Positions 47,042-53,890 of a stretch of 64,000 nt of DNA are shown here, in pieces. Where the stretch lies: positions 27,014-91,013 of the forward strand of contig DOLC01000002.1 of the NCBI GenBank assembly GCA_003509545.1, read 5' to 3'. Origin of the DNA: Peptococcaceae bacterium. Its GTDB lineage: Bacteria > Bacillota > DSM-521 > Neomoorellales > Neomoorellaceae. The notes beneath the pieces are model-generated. The model was not told where the DNA came from, did not search any database, and worked only from the letters and a program-made list of their open reading frames with translations. The position numbers and the translations under genes are program-made. Positions within the stretch are counted from its first letter, which is position 1; the number at the start of each line of letters is the position of its first letter.

Positions 47042-47593
47042 CTAGCTACCCCCATGCTCTTTTTGGTAAAGGTTTAGCACGGAATCCCCGTACCGCCGGC
47101 TCGCCCGCAGGGCGACTCCCGCCGGCCTGGGAACGACTTCCCTCCTCCCGGTCTCCAAAACTATCCACCCCTCGTGGGCCAATAAAGGGACGAAGAAAGG
47201 CAGAACCCTTTCCCCTAAGCCCTGGCCGTAAGGCGGGTCCAGGAAGATAAAATCAAAACGTTCCCTATTTCTCGCCAACCGGTCGGCGGCCTGCAGTACG
47301 TCCAAGGGTAGTACCTTAGCACGGCTGTCGAAGCCGGTCAGCCGCAAGTTGTCCCTTAAGGCCTTCAACGCCAGGGGATCCTTTTCAATAAAGGCCGCCC
47401 TGCTGGCCCCCCTGCTCAAGGCCTCAAGGCCCACGGCCCCGGAGCCCGCGAACACATCTAAGAATGACTTCTCCTCGACCTGCAAAATGTTAAAAAGCGC
47501 CTCCCGCAGGCGGTCGGAAGTGGGCCGGGTATTCCTTCCCGGCGGTACCTTGAGGCGCCTGCCGCGCGCCGTACCGGAGATAATGCGTACCAT
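47042..47593 (-). CDS. rsmD: 16S rRNA (guanine966-N2)-methyltransferase
   Basis: A 183-residue methyltransferase. It begins VRIISGTARGRRLKVPPG, has the SAM motif FLDVFAGSGAVGLEALSRGA near residue 44 and the catalytic DPPY in FIFLDPPYGQG near residue 117. It methylates G966 of 16S rRNA. coaD, which usually follows rsmD, is missing here. An extended -10 promoter lies upstream. Confidence 0.95.
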   Translation of the reverse strand: MVRIISGTARGRRLKVPPGRNTRPTSDRLREALFNILQVEEKSFLDVFAGSGAVGLEALSRGASRAAFIEKDPLALKALRDNLRLTGFDSRAKVLPLDVLQAADRLARNRERFDFIFLDPPYGQGLGERVLPFFVPLLAHEGWIVLETGRREVVPRPAGVALRASRRYGDSVLNLYQKEHGGS

Positions 47594-47610
47594 AATTGAT
47601 CCCTGGGCGT

Positions 47611-47619
47611 ATTATAACA
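47611..47619 (-). promoter_or_regulatory. Extended -10 promoter of rsmD
   Basis: TGTTATAAT on the minus strand, about 20 bases upstream of the rsmD start, matches the extended -10 consensus. No clear -35 is visible. Confidence 0.5.
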
Positions 47620-47688
47620 CAACTGTAGACCTTTTTCCCTTTTTTCTGCCTTGGTTTGGCTAGAAAGAAAAATTTTTTCGCGCCCCAC

Positions 47689-47719
47689 GTATAAATAAGC
47701 GCGGGACAACCCCATAATA
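47689..47719 (+). promoter_or_regulatory. Sigma-G/sigma-F-type promoter of the csfG-like RNA
   Basis: GTATAA (47689-47694) and CATAATA (47713-47719) with an 18-base gap match the forespore sigma-G consensus (GYATRH and CATNNTA). A 9-bp perfect palindrome (47724-47744) lies at or just after the expected start site and forms the first hairpin of the RNA. Confidence 0.7.
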
Positions 47720-47725
47720 TATACT

Positions 47726-47870
47726 GGTAAATGCAATTTACCAGAAGAGCTTAGGGTTATCTCATTAACCCTCCCCCATGAGCTCTTCCTCCGGTTTCTC
47801 CTCTCCCAGGCCGCCGGCTACCCACCGGCGGCCCCGACTCATACCGCCCCTCAAGGGGCGGTCTTTTTTG
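47726..47870 (+). ncRNA. csfG: CsfG-like sporulation small RNA
   Basis: A non-coding transcript of about 145 bases is inferred. It starts after a sigma-G-type promoter and ends at an intrinsic terminator. In order it has a 9-bp hairpin (47724-47744), a structure in which AGAGCT (47745-47750) and AGCTCT (47780-47785) enclose an AGGGTTA/TAACCCT stem, C-rich unpaired stretches (CCCTCCCCC, TTCCTCCGG, TCTCCTCTCCC), a 9-bp GGCCGCCGG/CCGGCGGCC hairpin and the terminator. CsfG of B. subtilis is a conserved forespore RNA encoded next to ylbH (rsmD), the same place. The match rests on position, promoter class and C-rich hairpin layout, not on an alignment. Confidence 0.7.
47843..47869 (+). terminator. 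Terminator of the csfG-like RNA
   Basis: An 8-bp ACCGCCCC/GGGGCGGT stem with a TCAA loop is followed by CTTTTTT, a textbook intrinsic terminator on the plus strand. Confidence 0.92.
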
Positions 47871-47919
47871 CTCTTGTGCCGGTCACCTCTATACCCGGCA
47901 CATTTTATGTGATATACTT

Positions 47920-48046
47920 ATGTAGTAACTATAGAGTACCAACCCCCTATAACCGTACGATTACCGAGAGGGAGAAGAGGGGAGCTTAGCCGAGTAGAGA
48001 AACGCCAGATATCACGCGCCGGGCTCCTGCCCGGCCTTTATTTTTG
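47920..48046 (+). promoter_or_regulatory. Putative cis-regulatory leader of iorA ending in an attenuator
   Basis: Between a TATACT box (about 47914) and iorA lies a structured leader. It ends in a terminator (48018-48046). GGGGAGC at about 47979-47985 can pair with the GCTCC in the terminator loop and arm, which would give a competing antiterminator. I do not recognise a known riboswitch or T-box core (no AGGGTGGNACCGCGG). The ligand or signal is unknown. Confidence 0.5.
48018..48046 (+). terminator. Terminator upstream of iorA
   Basis: GCCGGGC (48018-48024) pairs with GCCCGGC (48029-48035), followed by CTTTATTTTT. It lies 20 bases before the iorA start codon, so it must be bypassed for iorA expression. 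Confidence 0.82.
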
Positions 48047-48065
48047 TGAGGGGAGAAAACGGTCC

Positions 48066-49823
48066 ATGAAAATGTTGCTCATGGGGAACGAAGCCATCGC
48101 CCGCGGGGCCGTGGAGGCCGGGATCCATGTGGCCACTTCTTACCCGGGCACCCCGGCCTCGGAGGTCTTCGCCACCCTGGCCCGCTACGCGCCGGAGTTG
48201 GGGTTTTACGCCGAATGGTCCGTCAACGAAAAGGTGGCCGTTGAGCTGGCCGCTGGAGCGGCGTATGCCGGCGGCCGCGCCATAGTTTCCATGAAACAAA
48301 TGGGCCTCAACGTGGCCTCCGACGCGGTCATGAGCCTGGCCTATATCGGCGTCAAGGGAGGTCTGGTCCTGGTAGTTGCCGACGACCCGGGCCCCCATAG
48401 CTCCCAGACGGAGCAGGATACCCGTTTGTTCGCCCGTTTCGCCGGCCTGCCGGTCCTGGACCCGTCGTCCCCCGCCGAAGCCTATACCATGACCAAATAC
48501 GCCTTTGATCTTTCCGAGGAACTGGGGCTCCCCGTGATCCTGCGCCCTACCACCCGCTGCTGCCATGCCTGCCAGGATGTCGAGGTGGGAAGCCTTCTAC
48601 CACCCCGCCCCGTTCCCGGGTTCACCCGAAGCCCCGACTGGGTCATCCTCCCGTCCTTGTCGGCCCGCAAACACCGTTGGTTGGTTGAACAAGAGGAGAG
48701 GGCCCGGCTCCTCTTCAACGAATCGCCCTTCAATACCGCCACCCTGGAAGGCCGCACGGGGGTGATCACCGGCGGGGTTTCCTACGGGTATGTGGTGGAA
48801 ACCATGGACCAGTTGGGTGTTAGGCTTTCCTTATTGAAAATCGGTACCCCCTATCCGCTACCCCAGGAAAAGGTGGTGGAGTTCCTGGCCCACCTGGACC
48901 AGGTCCTCATCGTAGAGGAACAGGAACCGGTTATTGAAGAACAGGTCATCCGCCTGGCGTGGCGCCAGCTCATCCCCTGTCATATCTCCGGAAAGCACGA
49001 CAATTTTCTGCCCCGTACGGGGGAGTTCAACGTAGACATCGTACGCTCGGCCCTGGCCCGTTTTCTGGGGATGAAATCGACCCCGGCGTCCGTCCCGGCT
49101 CCCCCGGAGTTGCCCCAGAGGGCCCCTACCCTGTGCGCGGGCTGTCCCCACCGGGGATCCTTTTACGCCTTTAAGCGGGCGGCCCGGGGCCGAGACGTCA
49201 TTTTTGCAGGGGACATCGGCTGTTATACCCTGGGAGCAGCTCCTCCCCTCAAGGCCCTCGATACCTGCCTGTGTATGGGAGCCAGCTTGGGGCTCGCTCA
49301 GGGTCTGGCCCGGACAGAGCCCCAACGCCGGGTCGTGGCCTTTATCGGCGACTCCACCTTCTTCCATGCCGGACTCCCCGCCCTGGCCAATATAGCCTAT
49401 CACCGGGCTCCTGTCACCATAGCCGTCCTGGACAACGGCACCACGGCCATGACCGGTCACCAGCCCCACCCCGGCCTGGCCCTGGACCTCGCGGCCGTGG
49501 CCCGGGCTTGGGGCATCACGTGCGTCTTGGAAGCCGATCCTTATAACCTGGAGGCCACCGTCCGGGCCGCTTCCCGGGCCCTGGCCGAACCGGGGCCTTC
49601 CCTGGTCCTCCTCCGCCGGTCCTGCCCCCAACTGACCGCTTCCGACCGCTGTTGTACCGTAGATCCTTCCCTGTGTACCGGCTGCGGTTTGTGTCTCGAG
49701 GAACTAGGATGCCCGGCCATGTCCTGGGAGAAGGACCACGTAACCATCGGCCCTAACTGCAACGGCTGCGGCCTGTGTGCTCAGATCTGTCCTGCAGGAG
49801 CCCTTCGGGAGGTGCGAAAATGA
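48066..49823 (+). CDS. iorA: Indolepyruvate:ferredoxin oxidoreductase, alpha subunit
   Basis: A 585-residue thiamine-diphosphate enzyme that decarboxylates aryl pyruvates, or runs in reverse, with ferredoxin. The pyrimidine domain starts TSYPGTPASEVF near residue 24. CAGCPHRGSFYAFK near residue 358 and GDIGCYTLG near residue 380 belong to the pyrophosphate-binding region, with GDSTFFHAG near residue 428. The last 60 residues carry two ferredoxin motifs, the second being CNGCGLCAQICPAGAL. It is the first gene of an iorA-iorB-paaK operon. Confidence 0.94.
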   Translation: MKMLLMGNEAIARGAVEAGIHVATSYPGTPASEVFATLARYAPELGFYAEWSVNEKVAVELAAGAAYAGGRAIVSMKQMGLNVASDAVMSLAYIGVKGGLVLVVADDPGPHSSQTEQDTRLFARFAGLPVLDPSSPAEAYTMTKYAFDLSEELGLPVILRPTTRCCHACQDVEVGSLLPPRPVPGFTRSPDWVILPSLSARKHRWLVEQEERARLLFNESPFNTATLEGRTGVITGGVSYGYVVETMDQLGVRLSLLKIGTPYPLPQEKVVEFLAHLDQVLIVEEQEPVIEEQVIRLAWRQLIPCHISGKHDNFLPRTGEFNVDIVRSALARFLGMKSTPASVPAPPELPQRAPTLCAGCPHRGSFYAFKRAARGRDVIFAGDIGCYTLGAAPPLKALDTCLCMGASLGLAQGLARTEPQRRVVAFIGDSTFFHAGLPALANIAYHRAPVTIAVLDNGTTAMTGHQPHPGLALDLAAVARAWGITCVLEADPYNLEATVRAASRALAEPGPSLVLLRRSCPQLTASDRCCTVDPSLCTGCGLCLEELGCPAMSWEKDHVTIGPNCNGCGLCAQICPAGALREVRK

Positions 49824-50407
49824 ATATCATCATTGCCGGCGTAGGAGGGCAGGGAATTATCCTGGCCTCCCGGGCCCTGGCCGAAGCCGCCCTAGAGGCG
49901 GGCCTTGCGGTACGCACGGCCGAAACTATAGGGATGGCCCAGCGGGAAGGGGCGGTGGTCAGCCACGTAAGGATAGGCCTGCCCGACTACGGTCCCTTAA
50001 TACCCCGGGCCACGGCGGACATCCTGCTAGCCTTCGAGCCGGGAGAGGCCGCCCGCCACCTTGCCTGCCTCCGGAAAGGAGGTTCCGCCGTCGTCGCGAC
50101 CAGCCCCGTTATGCCCGTCTCCGTATCCCTCGGAGCTTCTGCCTACGATGTGGATGCCGTTCTCCGCTTCCTGGAGGGGGCCGTGGAACACCCCTATTTC
50201 CTGGACGCTGCCGCCCTGGCCCGTGAGGCGGGAAGCATAAAAGCCCTCAACATGGTAATGCTGGGCGCCCTTTCCCGGCTGGATCTGCCCGTGGGAGAAC
50301 AAAACCTTTTGGAAGCCGCCCTCAAACTGTTGCCTCCCCAAACAGAAACCGTAAATCGGCGGGCCTTTGCCCTGGGCCGGCAGGCACTGGAGGGACTGGA
50401 GAAATGA
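49820..50407 (+). CDS. iorB: Indolepyruvate:ferredoxin oxidoreductase, beta subunit
   Basis: A 195-residue gamma-type subunit of 2-oxoacid:ferredoxin oxidoreductases. It begins MNIIIAGVGGQGIILASRALAEAA, and TAETIGMAQREGAVVSHVRIG near residue 36 is diagnostic. The ATG at 49820 overlaps the iorA stop (ATGA) and has GGGAGGTG upstream. It forms the CoA-dependent oxidoreductase with IorA. Confidence 0.94.
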   Translation: MNIIIAGVGGQGIILASRALAEAALEAGLAVRTAETIGMAQREGAVVSHVRIGLPDYGPLIPRATADILLAFEPGEAARHLACLRKGGSAVVATSPVMPVSVSLGASAYDVDAVLRFLEGAVEHPYFLDAAALAREAGSIKALNMVMLGALSRLDLPVGEQNLLEAALKLLPPQTETVNRRAFALGRQALEGLEK

Positions 50408-51666
50408 GCCGCCCTTTTGACTATGAAGCCCTTTACCGGGAACAAGAACAAAAACTACCCGCCTTTATACAAAACCTTTACCAGCGTTCGCCCTTTTACC
50501 GGCAAAAATTGAAGGCAGCCGGGGTGCAACCCGAAGACGTGCGAACCCTGGAGGACCTGTCCCGCCTCCCCTTCACCGACAAACACGAGCTACGGGACGC
50601 CTATCCCCTGGGGCTGGCAGCAGTCCCCGAAGAACAAATCGTCCGCATCCACTCTTCCTCGGGAACCACGGGCAAGCCTATCGTAATTCCCTATACCGCC
50701 CGGGACGTGGCCCTGTGGGCCGAAATGATGGCCCGCTGCTTCCGGACGGCCGGGGTGGAAGCTCGGGACAGGGTACAGATTACGCCGGGATACGGACTGT
50801 GGACGGCGGGCATCGGCTTCCAGGCGGGAGTGGAGAGGCTGGGAGCCATGGCCATCCCCACCGGCGCCGGCAACACCGAAAAACAGCTGGAAATGATGGA
50901 GGACCTCAAAACCACGGTGCTGGTGGCCACCGCCTCTTACGGGCTTCTCCTGGCCGAAGAAATAGGGCGCCGGGGGCTTAGGCCGAAGCTCCACCTGCGC
51001 CTGGGGATTTTCGGCTCGGAACGCTGGGGGGAAAAAATGCGTCAGCGCATCCAAGAAATCCTGGAAATTGACACCTTTGATATATACGGGCTCACCGAAA
51101 TCTACGGCCCGGGCATCGGCATAGACTGCCCGGCCCATGAAGGCATCCACATGTGGACGGACCACTTGTTGCTGGAAATCATCGATCCCGGCACCGGCCG
51201 ACAGCTACCCCCCGGAGAGGAAGGAGAGCTGGTCATTACTACCCTGACTAAGGAGGGAGCGCCCCTCCTGCGTTACCGTACCCACGACCTTACCAGGCTT
51301 AAGAAGGAGGCCTGCTCCTGCGGCTCCCCCTTCCCCCTTATGGACCGCATTTTGGGCCGAACCGATGATATGGTAAAGGTCAAGGGAGTTAATATCTACC
51401 CGGGCCAAATAGACCACATCTTATACCTGACGCCCGGGGCCAGCAGCGAATACCAAATCATCCTGCGTCGCGACCGGGGAAAGGACGACATAGAAATCGT
51501 CTTCGAATGCGAGCCCGGCGCCGATGCCGCCACCGTGGCCGCCCAATGCCGCCATTTGATTAAAACCAAAATAGGGGTCACCGCCCGGGTGACGGCCGTG
51601 CCCCAAGGGAGCTTACCGCGCAGTGAGAAAAAAACGCGGCGCATTTTAGACTACCGCGAGGGATAA
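50404..51666 (+). CDS. paaK: Phenylacetate-CoA ligase family protein
   Basis: A 420-residue adenylate-forming enzyme of the PaaK type. The ATP-binding HSSSGTTGKPIVIPYT is near residue 83, the acceptor motif YGLTEIYGPG near residue 222 and the C-terminal GRTDDMVKVKGVNIYPGQID near residue 317. It activates aryl acetates to CoA thioesters. Coupling to iorAB (four-base overlap) suggests aryl pyruvate to aryl acetyl-CoA metabolism with energy recovery, typical of amino-acid-using anaerobes. Confidence 0.92.
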   Translation: MSRPFDYEALYREQEQKLPAFIQNLYQRSPFYRQKLKAAGVQPEDVRTLEDLSRLPFTDKHELRDAYPLGLAAVPEEQIVRIHSSSGTTGKPIVIPYTARDVALWAEMMARCFRTAGVEARDRVQITPGYGLWTAGIGFQAGVERLGAMAIPTGAGNTEKQLEMMEDLKTTVLVATASYGLLLAEEIGRRGLRPKLHLRLGIFGSERWGEKMRQRIQEILEIDTFDIYGLTEIYGPGIGIDCPAHEGIHMWTDHLLLEIIDPGTGRQLPPGEEGELVITTLTKEGAPLLRYRTHDLTRLKKEACSCGSPFPLMDRILGRTDDMVKVKGVNIYPGQIDHILYLTPGASSEYQIILRRDRGKDDIEIVFECEPGADAATVAAQCRHLIKTKIGVTARVTAVPQGSLPRSEKKTRRILDYREG

Positions 51667-52706
51667 TAGCCGCCTTTGCCGAAGGGGCACGCGGGGTAGC
51701 GGCACTCGGGACATTCCAGACAAAGGCCGCCGGCCGCCATGCCGGCGATATCCCCCCTGGTGAGGCGCTCGCCGATCAAGATCCGGGCCAGCACCAGATC
51801 GAAAATAGTCGCCCGGTAGTACATGACGCATCCCGGCAGCCCCACCAGGGGGATACCGTTGAGATAGGCCAGCATGAACATGGCGCCCGGTAAAACAGGG
51901 GCACCGTAGGTAACCACTTCCGCCCCGCTCATACGTATCCCTACGGGAGTAACATCGTCCGGGTCTACCGACATACCCCCGGTTAAGAGGATTAAATCCA
52001 AGTTATGCCCGGCCATTTCCAGGATGGAACGGCTTATGATTTCCGCATCATCGGGCACAATCTTTTCTTCCACTACCCCGGACCCGTACTGGGCCAGCTT
52101 GGCCCGGACTACGGGGCCGAAGGCATCCTTTATCCGTCCCGTGTAAATTTCGTTTCCGGTGGTGATGAGACCCGCCCTCACGGGCCGGAAGGCCACCACC
52201 TTAAGGATGCCTCCCGCTTCCCTACAGATCCCCTCGACCCTCTCTACCACCTCCCTCTTAGTTACCAGAGGGATGAGGCGGGTTCCCGCTACCACTTGCC
52301 CTTCCTTAACGGGATAATTGTTGTGCAGGGTAGCCAAAATTACCTCTCCTACCTGGTTGACCTCCCGAAGGGCGGCAAGATTTATCTTGAGCAGGCCGGG
52401 CCGGCGGGCTATGAGGCTCACCTTTCCTTCCTTTGGCTCGGTCAGCTCTATCCCGTGGTCCTCCAGGGCCAGGGAGGCCCGGGCCAGCCTCAAAGCCGCT
52501 TCATCCTCGTGGATATCGTCGGGCCCGAGCTCCAAAACATACAGGTGCTCCTTCCCCATCTGAAGAAGCTCGGGGATATCCTCCGGCCGGATGATGTGAC
52601 CCTTCTTGAAGCGACGGCCTTTAAATTGCCCCGGAACTATTTTGGTGAGATCATGGGCCAGAACTCGGCCGATACTGTCTTCTACTCTGATCTTTTTCAC
52701 AGGCAT
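51651..52706 (-). CDS. Molybdopterin-binding-domain protein (MoeA/MoaB-like) with C-terminal cysteine motif
   Basis: A 351-residue protein. Residues about 175-320 resemble the MoCF_biosynth fold of MogA/MoeA, with LITTGNEIYTGRIKDAF near residue 179, LILLTGGMSVDPDDVTP near residue 235 and LPGCVMYYRATIFD near residue 302. The first 100 residues resemble a short MoeA-like N-terminus. The last 30 hold CLECPECRYPACPFGKGGYY, perhaps a metal site. Its 3' end overlaps that of paaK by 16 bases. No other molybdenum cofactor gene is in the window; a role in cofactor insertion for tungsto/molybdo-enzymes is inference. Confidence 0.78.
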   Translation of the reverse strand: MPVKKIRVEDSIGRVLAHDLTKIVPGQFKGRRFKKGHIIRPEDIPELLQMGKEHLYVLELGPDDIHEDEAALRLARASLALEDHGIELTEPKEGKVSLIARRPGLLKINLAALREVNQVGEVILATLHNNYPVKEGQVVAGTRLIPLVTKREVVERVEGICREAGGILKVVAFRPVRAGLITTGNEIYTGRIKDAFGPVVRAKLAQYGSGVVEEKIVPDDAEIISRSILEMAGHNLDLILLTGGMSVDPDDVTPVGIRMSGAEVVTYGAPVLPGAMFMLAYLNGIPLVGLPGCVMYYRATIFDLVLARILIGERLTRGDIAGMAAGGLCLECPECRYPACPFGKGGYYPSR

Positions 52707-52809
52707 TCCCCCCTGTGTTATGTATGTTATTCGACGTTGCTCAACTAATGCCTGCTGTATAAAGCAGAATTTTAATCCGAGGAATCAAGAAACACCCCAA
52801 AAACACAGA

Positions 52810-52831
52810 AAGCCACCACTTTGGGTGGCTT
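52810..52831 (-). terminator. Terminator of the selenoprotein-thioredoxin-ferredoxin unit
   Basis: AAGCCACC and GGTGGCTT arms with a 6-base loop are followed on the minus strand by TCTGTGTTTTT, about 50 bases past the ferredoxin stop. Confidence 0.75.
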
Positions 52832-52882
52832 CCCCCTGACCTTCTTCTATCGGCCGCCTATACCTCCCGCCGCCCCGTTAGA

Positions 52883-53068
52883 TCAAACCAAACGGATGGC
52901 GTTTAGGGGGCAGAAGGCAAGGCAGCGTCCGCAACCTAGGCAACCCGGTCCCACAAAATAAGGACCCTCTTCTTCCCTGAAAATGGCTCCGGCCGGGCAA
53001 TGGGCCCGGGGAGGGCAGTCGGCTGCCCCGTCACACCGGGCGGCATCGATAAAGGCCTGTCGCCCCAC
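52883..53068 (-). CDS. Small ferredoxin-like 4Fe-4S protein
   Basis: A 61-residue protein. The second cluster motif is classical (CLGCGRCLAFCP near residue 43). The first is spread out as C-x5-C-x5-C-P (CDGAADCPPRAHCP near residue 12), a pattern seen in small anaerobe ferredoxins beside redox genes. AGGAGG precedes GTG 53068. It lies 12 bases after trxA and is probably cotranscribed. Confidence 0.85.
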   Translation of the reverse strand: MGRQAFIDAARCDGAADCPPRAHCPAGAIFREEEGPYFVGPGCLGCGRCLAFCPLNAIRLV

Positions 53069-53080
53069 GGAACCGGCCTC

Positions 53081-53407
53081 CTAAAGAAGGGAATCGAGGT
53101 TTTCCTTTAACTTGTCCTTAGGCATATAGCCCACCAGGCGGCCTGCCTCCTCCCCGTCTTTGAAAACGATCAAGGTGGGAATACTCATAATGCCGTAGCT
53201 GGAGGCTATTTCCGGGTTTTCATCCACATTTATCTTTACGAATTTGATCTGGCCGTCGTACTCCCCGGCGAGCTGTTCGAGGACAGGTCCCATCATCCGG
53301 CAAGGGCCGCACCAGGCCGCCCAAAAATCCACCACCACCGGCTGGGGCGCCGTCAAAACCTCGGCCTCGAACTCCTTCTGATCGATGTTAATAACCTGAC
53401 CGGCCAT
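53081..53407 (-). CDS. trxA: Thioredoxin
   Basis: A 108-residue thioredoxin with the redox motif WAAWCGPCRMMGP near residue 28, the cis-proline in MSIPTLIVFKDG near residue 74 and normal length. It follows the HesB-related selenoprotein by 33 bases, which suggests that it reduces or services that protein. No thioredoxin reductase is in the window. Confidence 0.96.
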   Translation of the reverse strand: MAGQVINIDQKEFEAEVLTAPQPVVVDFWAAWCGPCRMMGPVLEQLAGEYDGQIKFVKINVDENPEIASSYGIMSIPTLIVFKDGEEAGRLVGYMPKDKLKENLDSLL

Positions 53408-53440
53408 GACTTTTGTTCCTCCCCCCTAGATGCTTTAGTT

Positions 53441-53722
53441 TTAGAAAGACACACCCTCTACCACCAGCTGCTTGAAAGGCCCGAAGCCTACGAGATCAAT
53501 ATCAATGGCCTCGGCAGCCGGCTTAATCCCTTTCTGGACGTAAACCTGCAGACCGTCAACCTGCTCTAAACGATAACGGCTGGTATCCTGCGGAGCACCC
53601 GCGAGCACGGCAGGGCGATAGGTGATCCCCGCTCAACCGCCGCTCATTACCATTCTGATAGTAACGACCCCGGTTTTCCCCTTGATGTATTCCTCTGCCT
53701 TGGGAGAAATCCGAATGCGCAT
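53441..53722 (-). CDS. HesB-related selenoprotein (in-frame UGA)
   Basis: A 93-residue protein if the TGA at 53633-53635 is read as selenocysteine (residue 30). The peptide runs from MRIRISPKAEEYIKGK through RMVMSGG-U-AGITYRPAV to a normal C-terminus ending EGVSF and a TAA. The reading frame continues for 63 sense codons past the TGA with protein-like composition. This fits the HesB-related (seleno)protein family, IscA/HesB-like proteins in which Sec replaces a conserved cysteine. A CCUGC/GCGGG hairpin with loop CGUGCUC lies about 18-35 bases past the UGA, a candidate bacterial SECIS. GGAG and GGGGGG lie before the ATG. It heads an operon with trxA and a ferredoxin. Confidence 0.88.
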
Positions 53723-53746
53723 CTCCTCGCCCCCCTTCACGTTGGG

Positions 53747-53775
53747 ATTATACTATAGATGTATTTCGCTGTCAA
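53747..53775 (-). promoter_or_regulatory. Perfect consensus sigma-A promoter of the selenoprotein operon
   Basis: On the minus strand TTGACA (53770-53775) and TATAAT (53747-53752) are separated by exactly 17 bases, about 25 bases upstream of the selenoprotein start. Strong constitutive expression is expected. Confidence 0.92.
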
Positions 53776-53831
53776 TAAACCATCCTACACAATAATTCAA
53801 TTCAACGTAAAAATAAAGTTTCCCTGCTCAC

Positions 53832-53860
53832 GTATATTTTTTTTCCTTTTGCATAACCTA
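53832..53860 (+). promoter_or_regulatory. Possible forespore (sigma-F/G) promoter of gpr
   Basis: GTATA (53832-53836) and a TAACCTA element (53854-53860) are 17 bases apart. They loosely fit sigma-F/sigma-G boxes, which control gpr in other spore formers. The match is imperfect at the -10. Confidence 0.35.
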
Positions 53861-53890
53861 TTGCAGGAAATTCAAGGGGGGAAAGGGGTC

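Noticed and set aside
47458..47736. Minus-strand frame of 92 codons across the rsmD start and csfG promoter
   Set aside because: No ribosome site; it overlaps rsmD in another frame and the promoter of the small RNA.
47726..47870. 6S RNA or SRP RNA as identity of the structured transcript
   Set aside because: The layout is several short hairpins with C-rich linkers, not a long rod with a central bubble, and no SRP Alu or GGAA-loop features are present.
47900..48046. T-box or known metabolite riboswitch before iorA
   Set aside because: No T-box sequence, no Stem I features, and no core of the SAM, TPP, cobalamin, glycine or FMN classes could be found by eye; kept only as an unassigned attenuator.
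48858..49631. Minus-strand frame of 257 codons opposite iorA
   Set aside because: Antisense shadow of a gene with clear thiamine-diphosphate and ferredoxin motifs.
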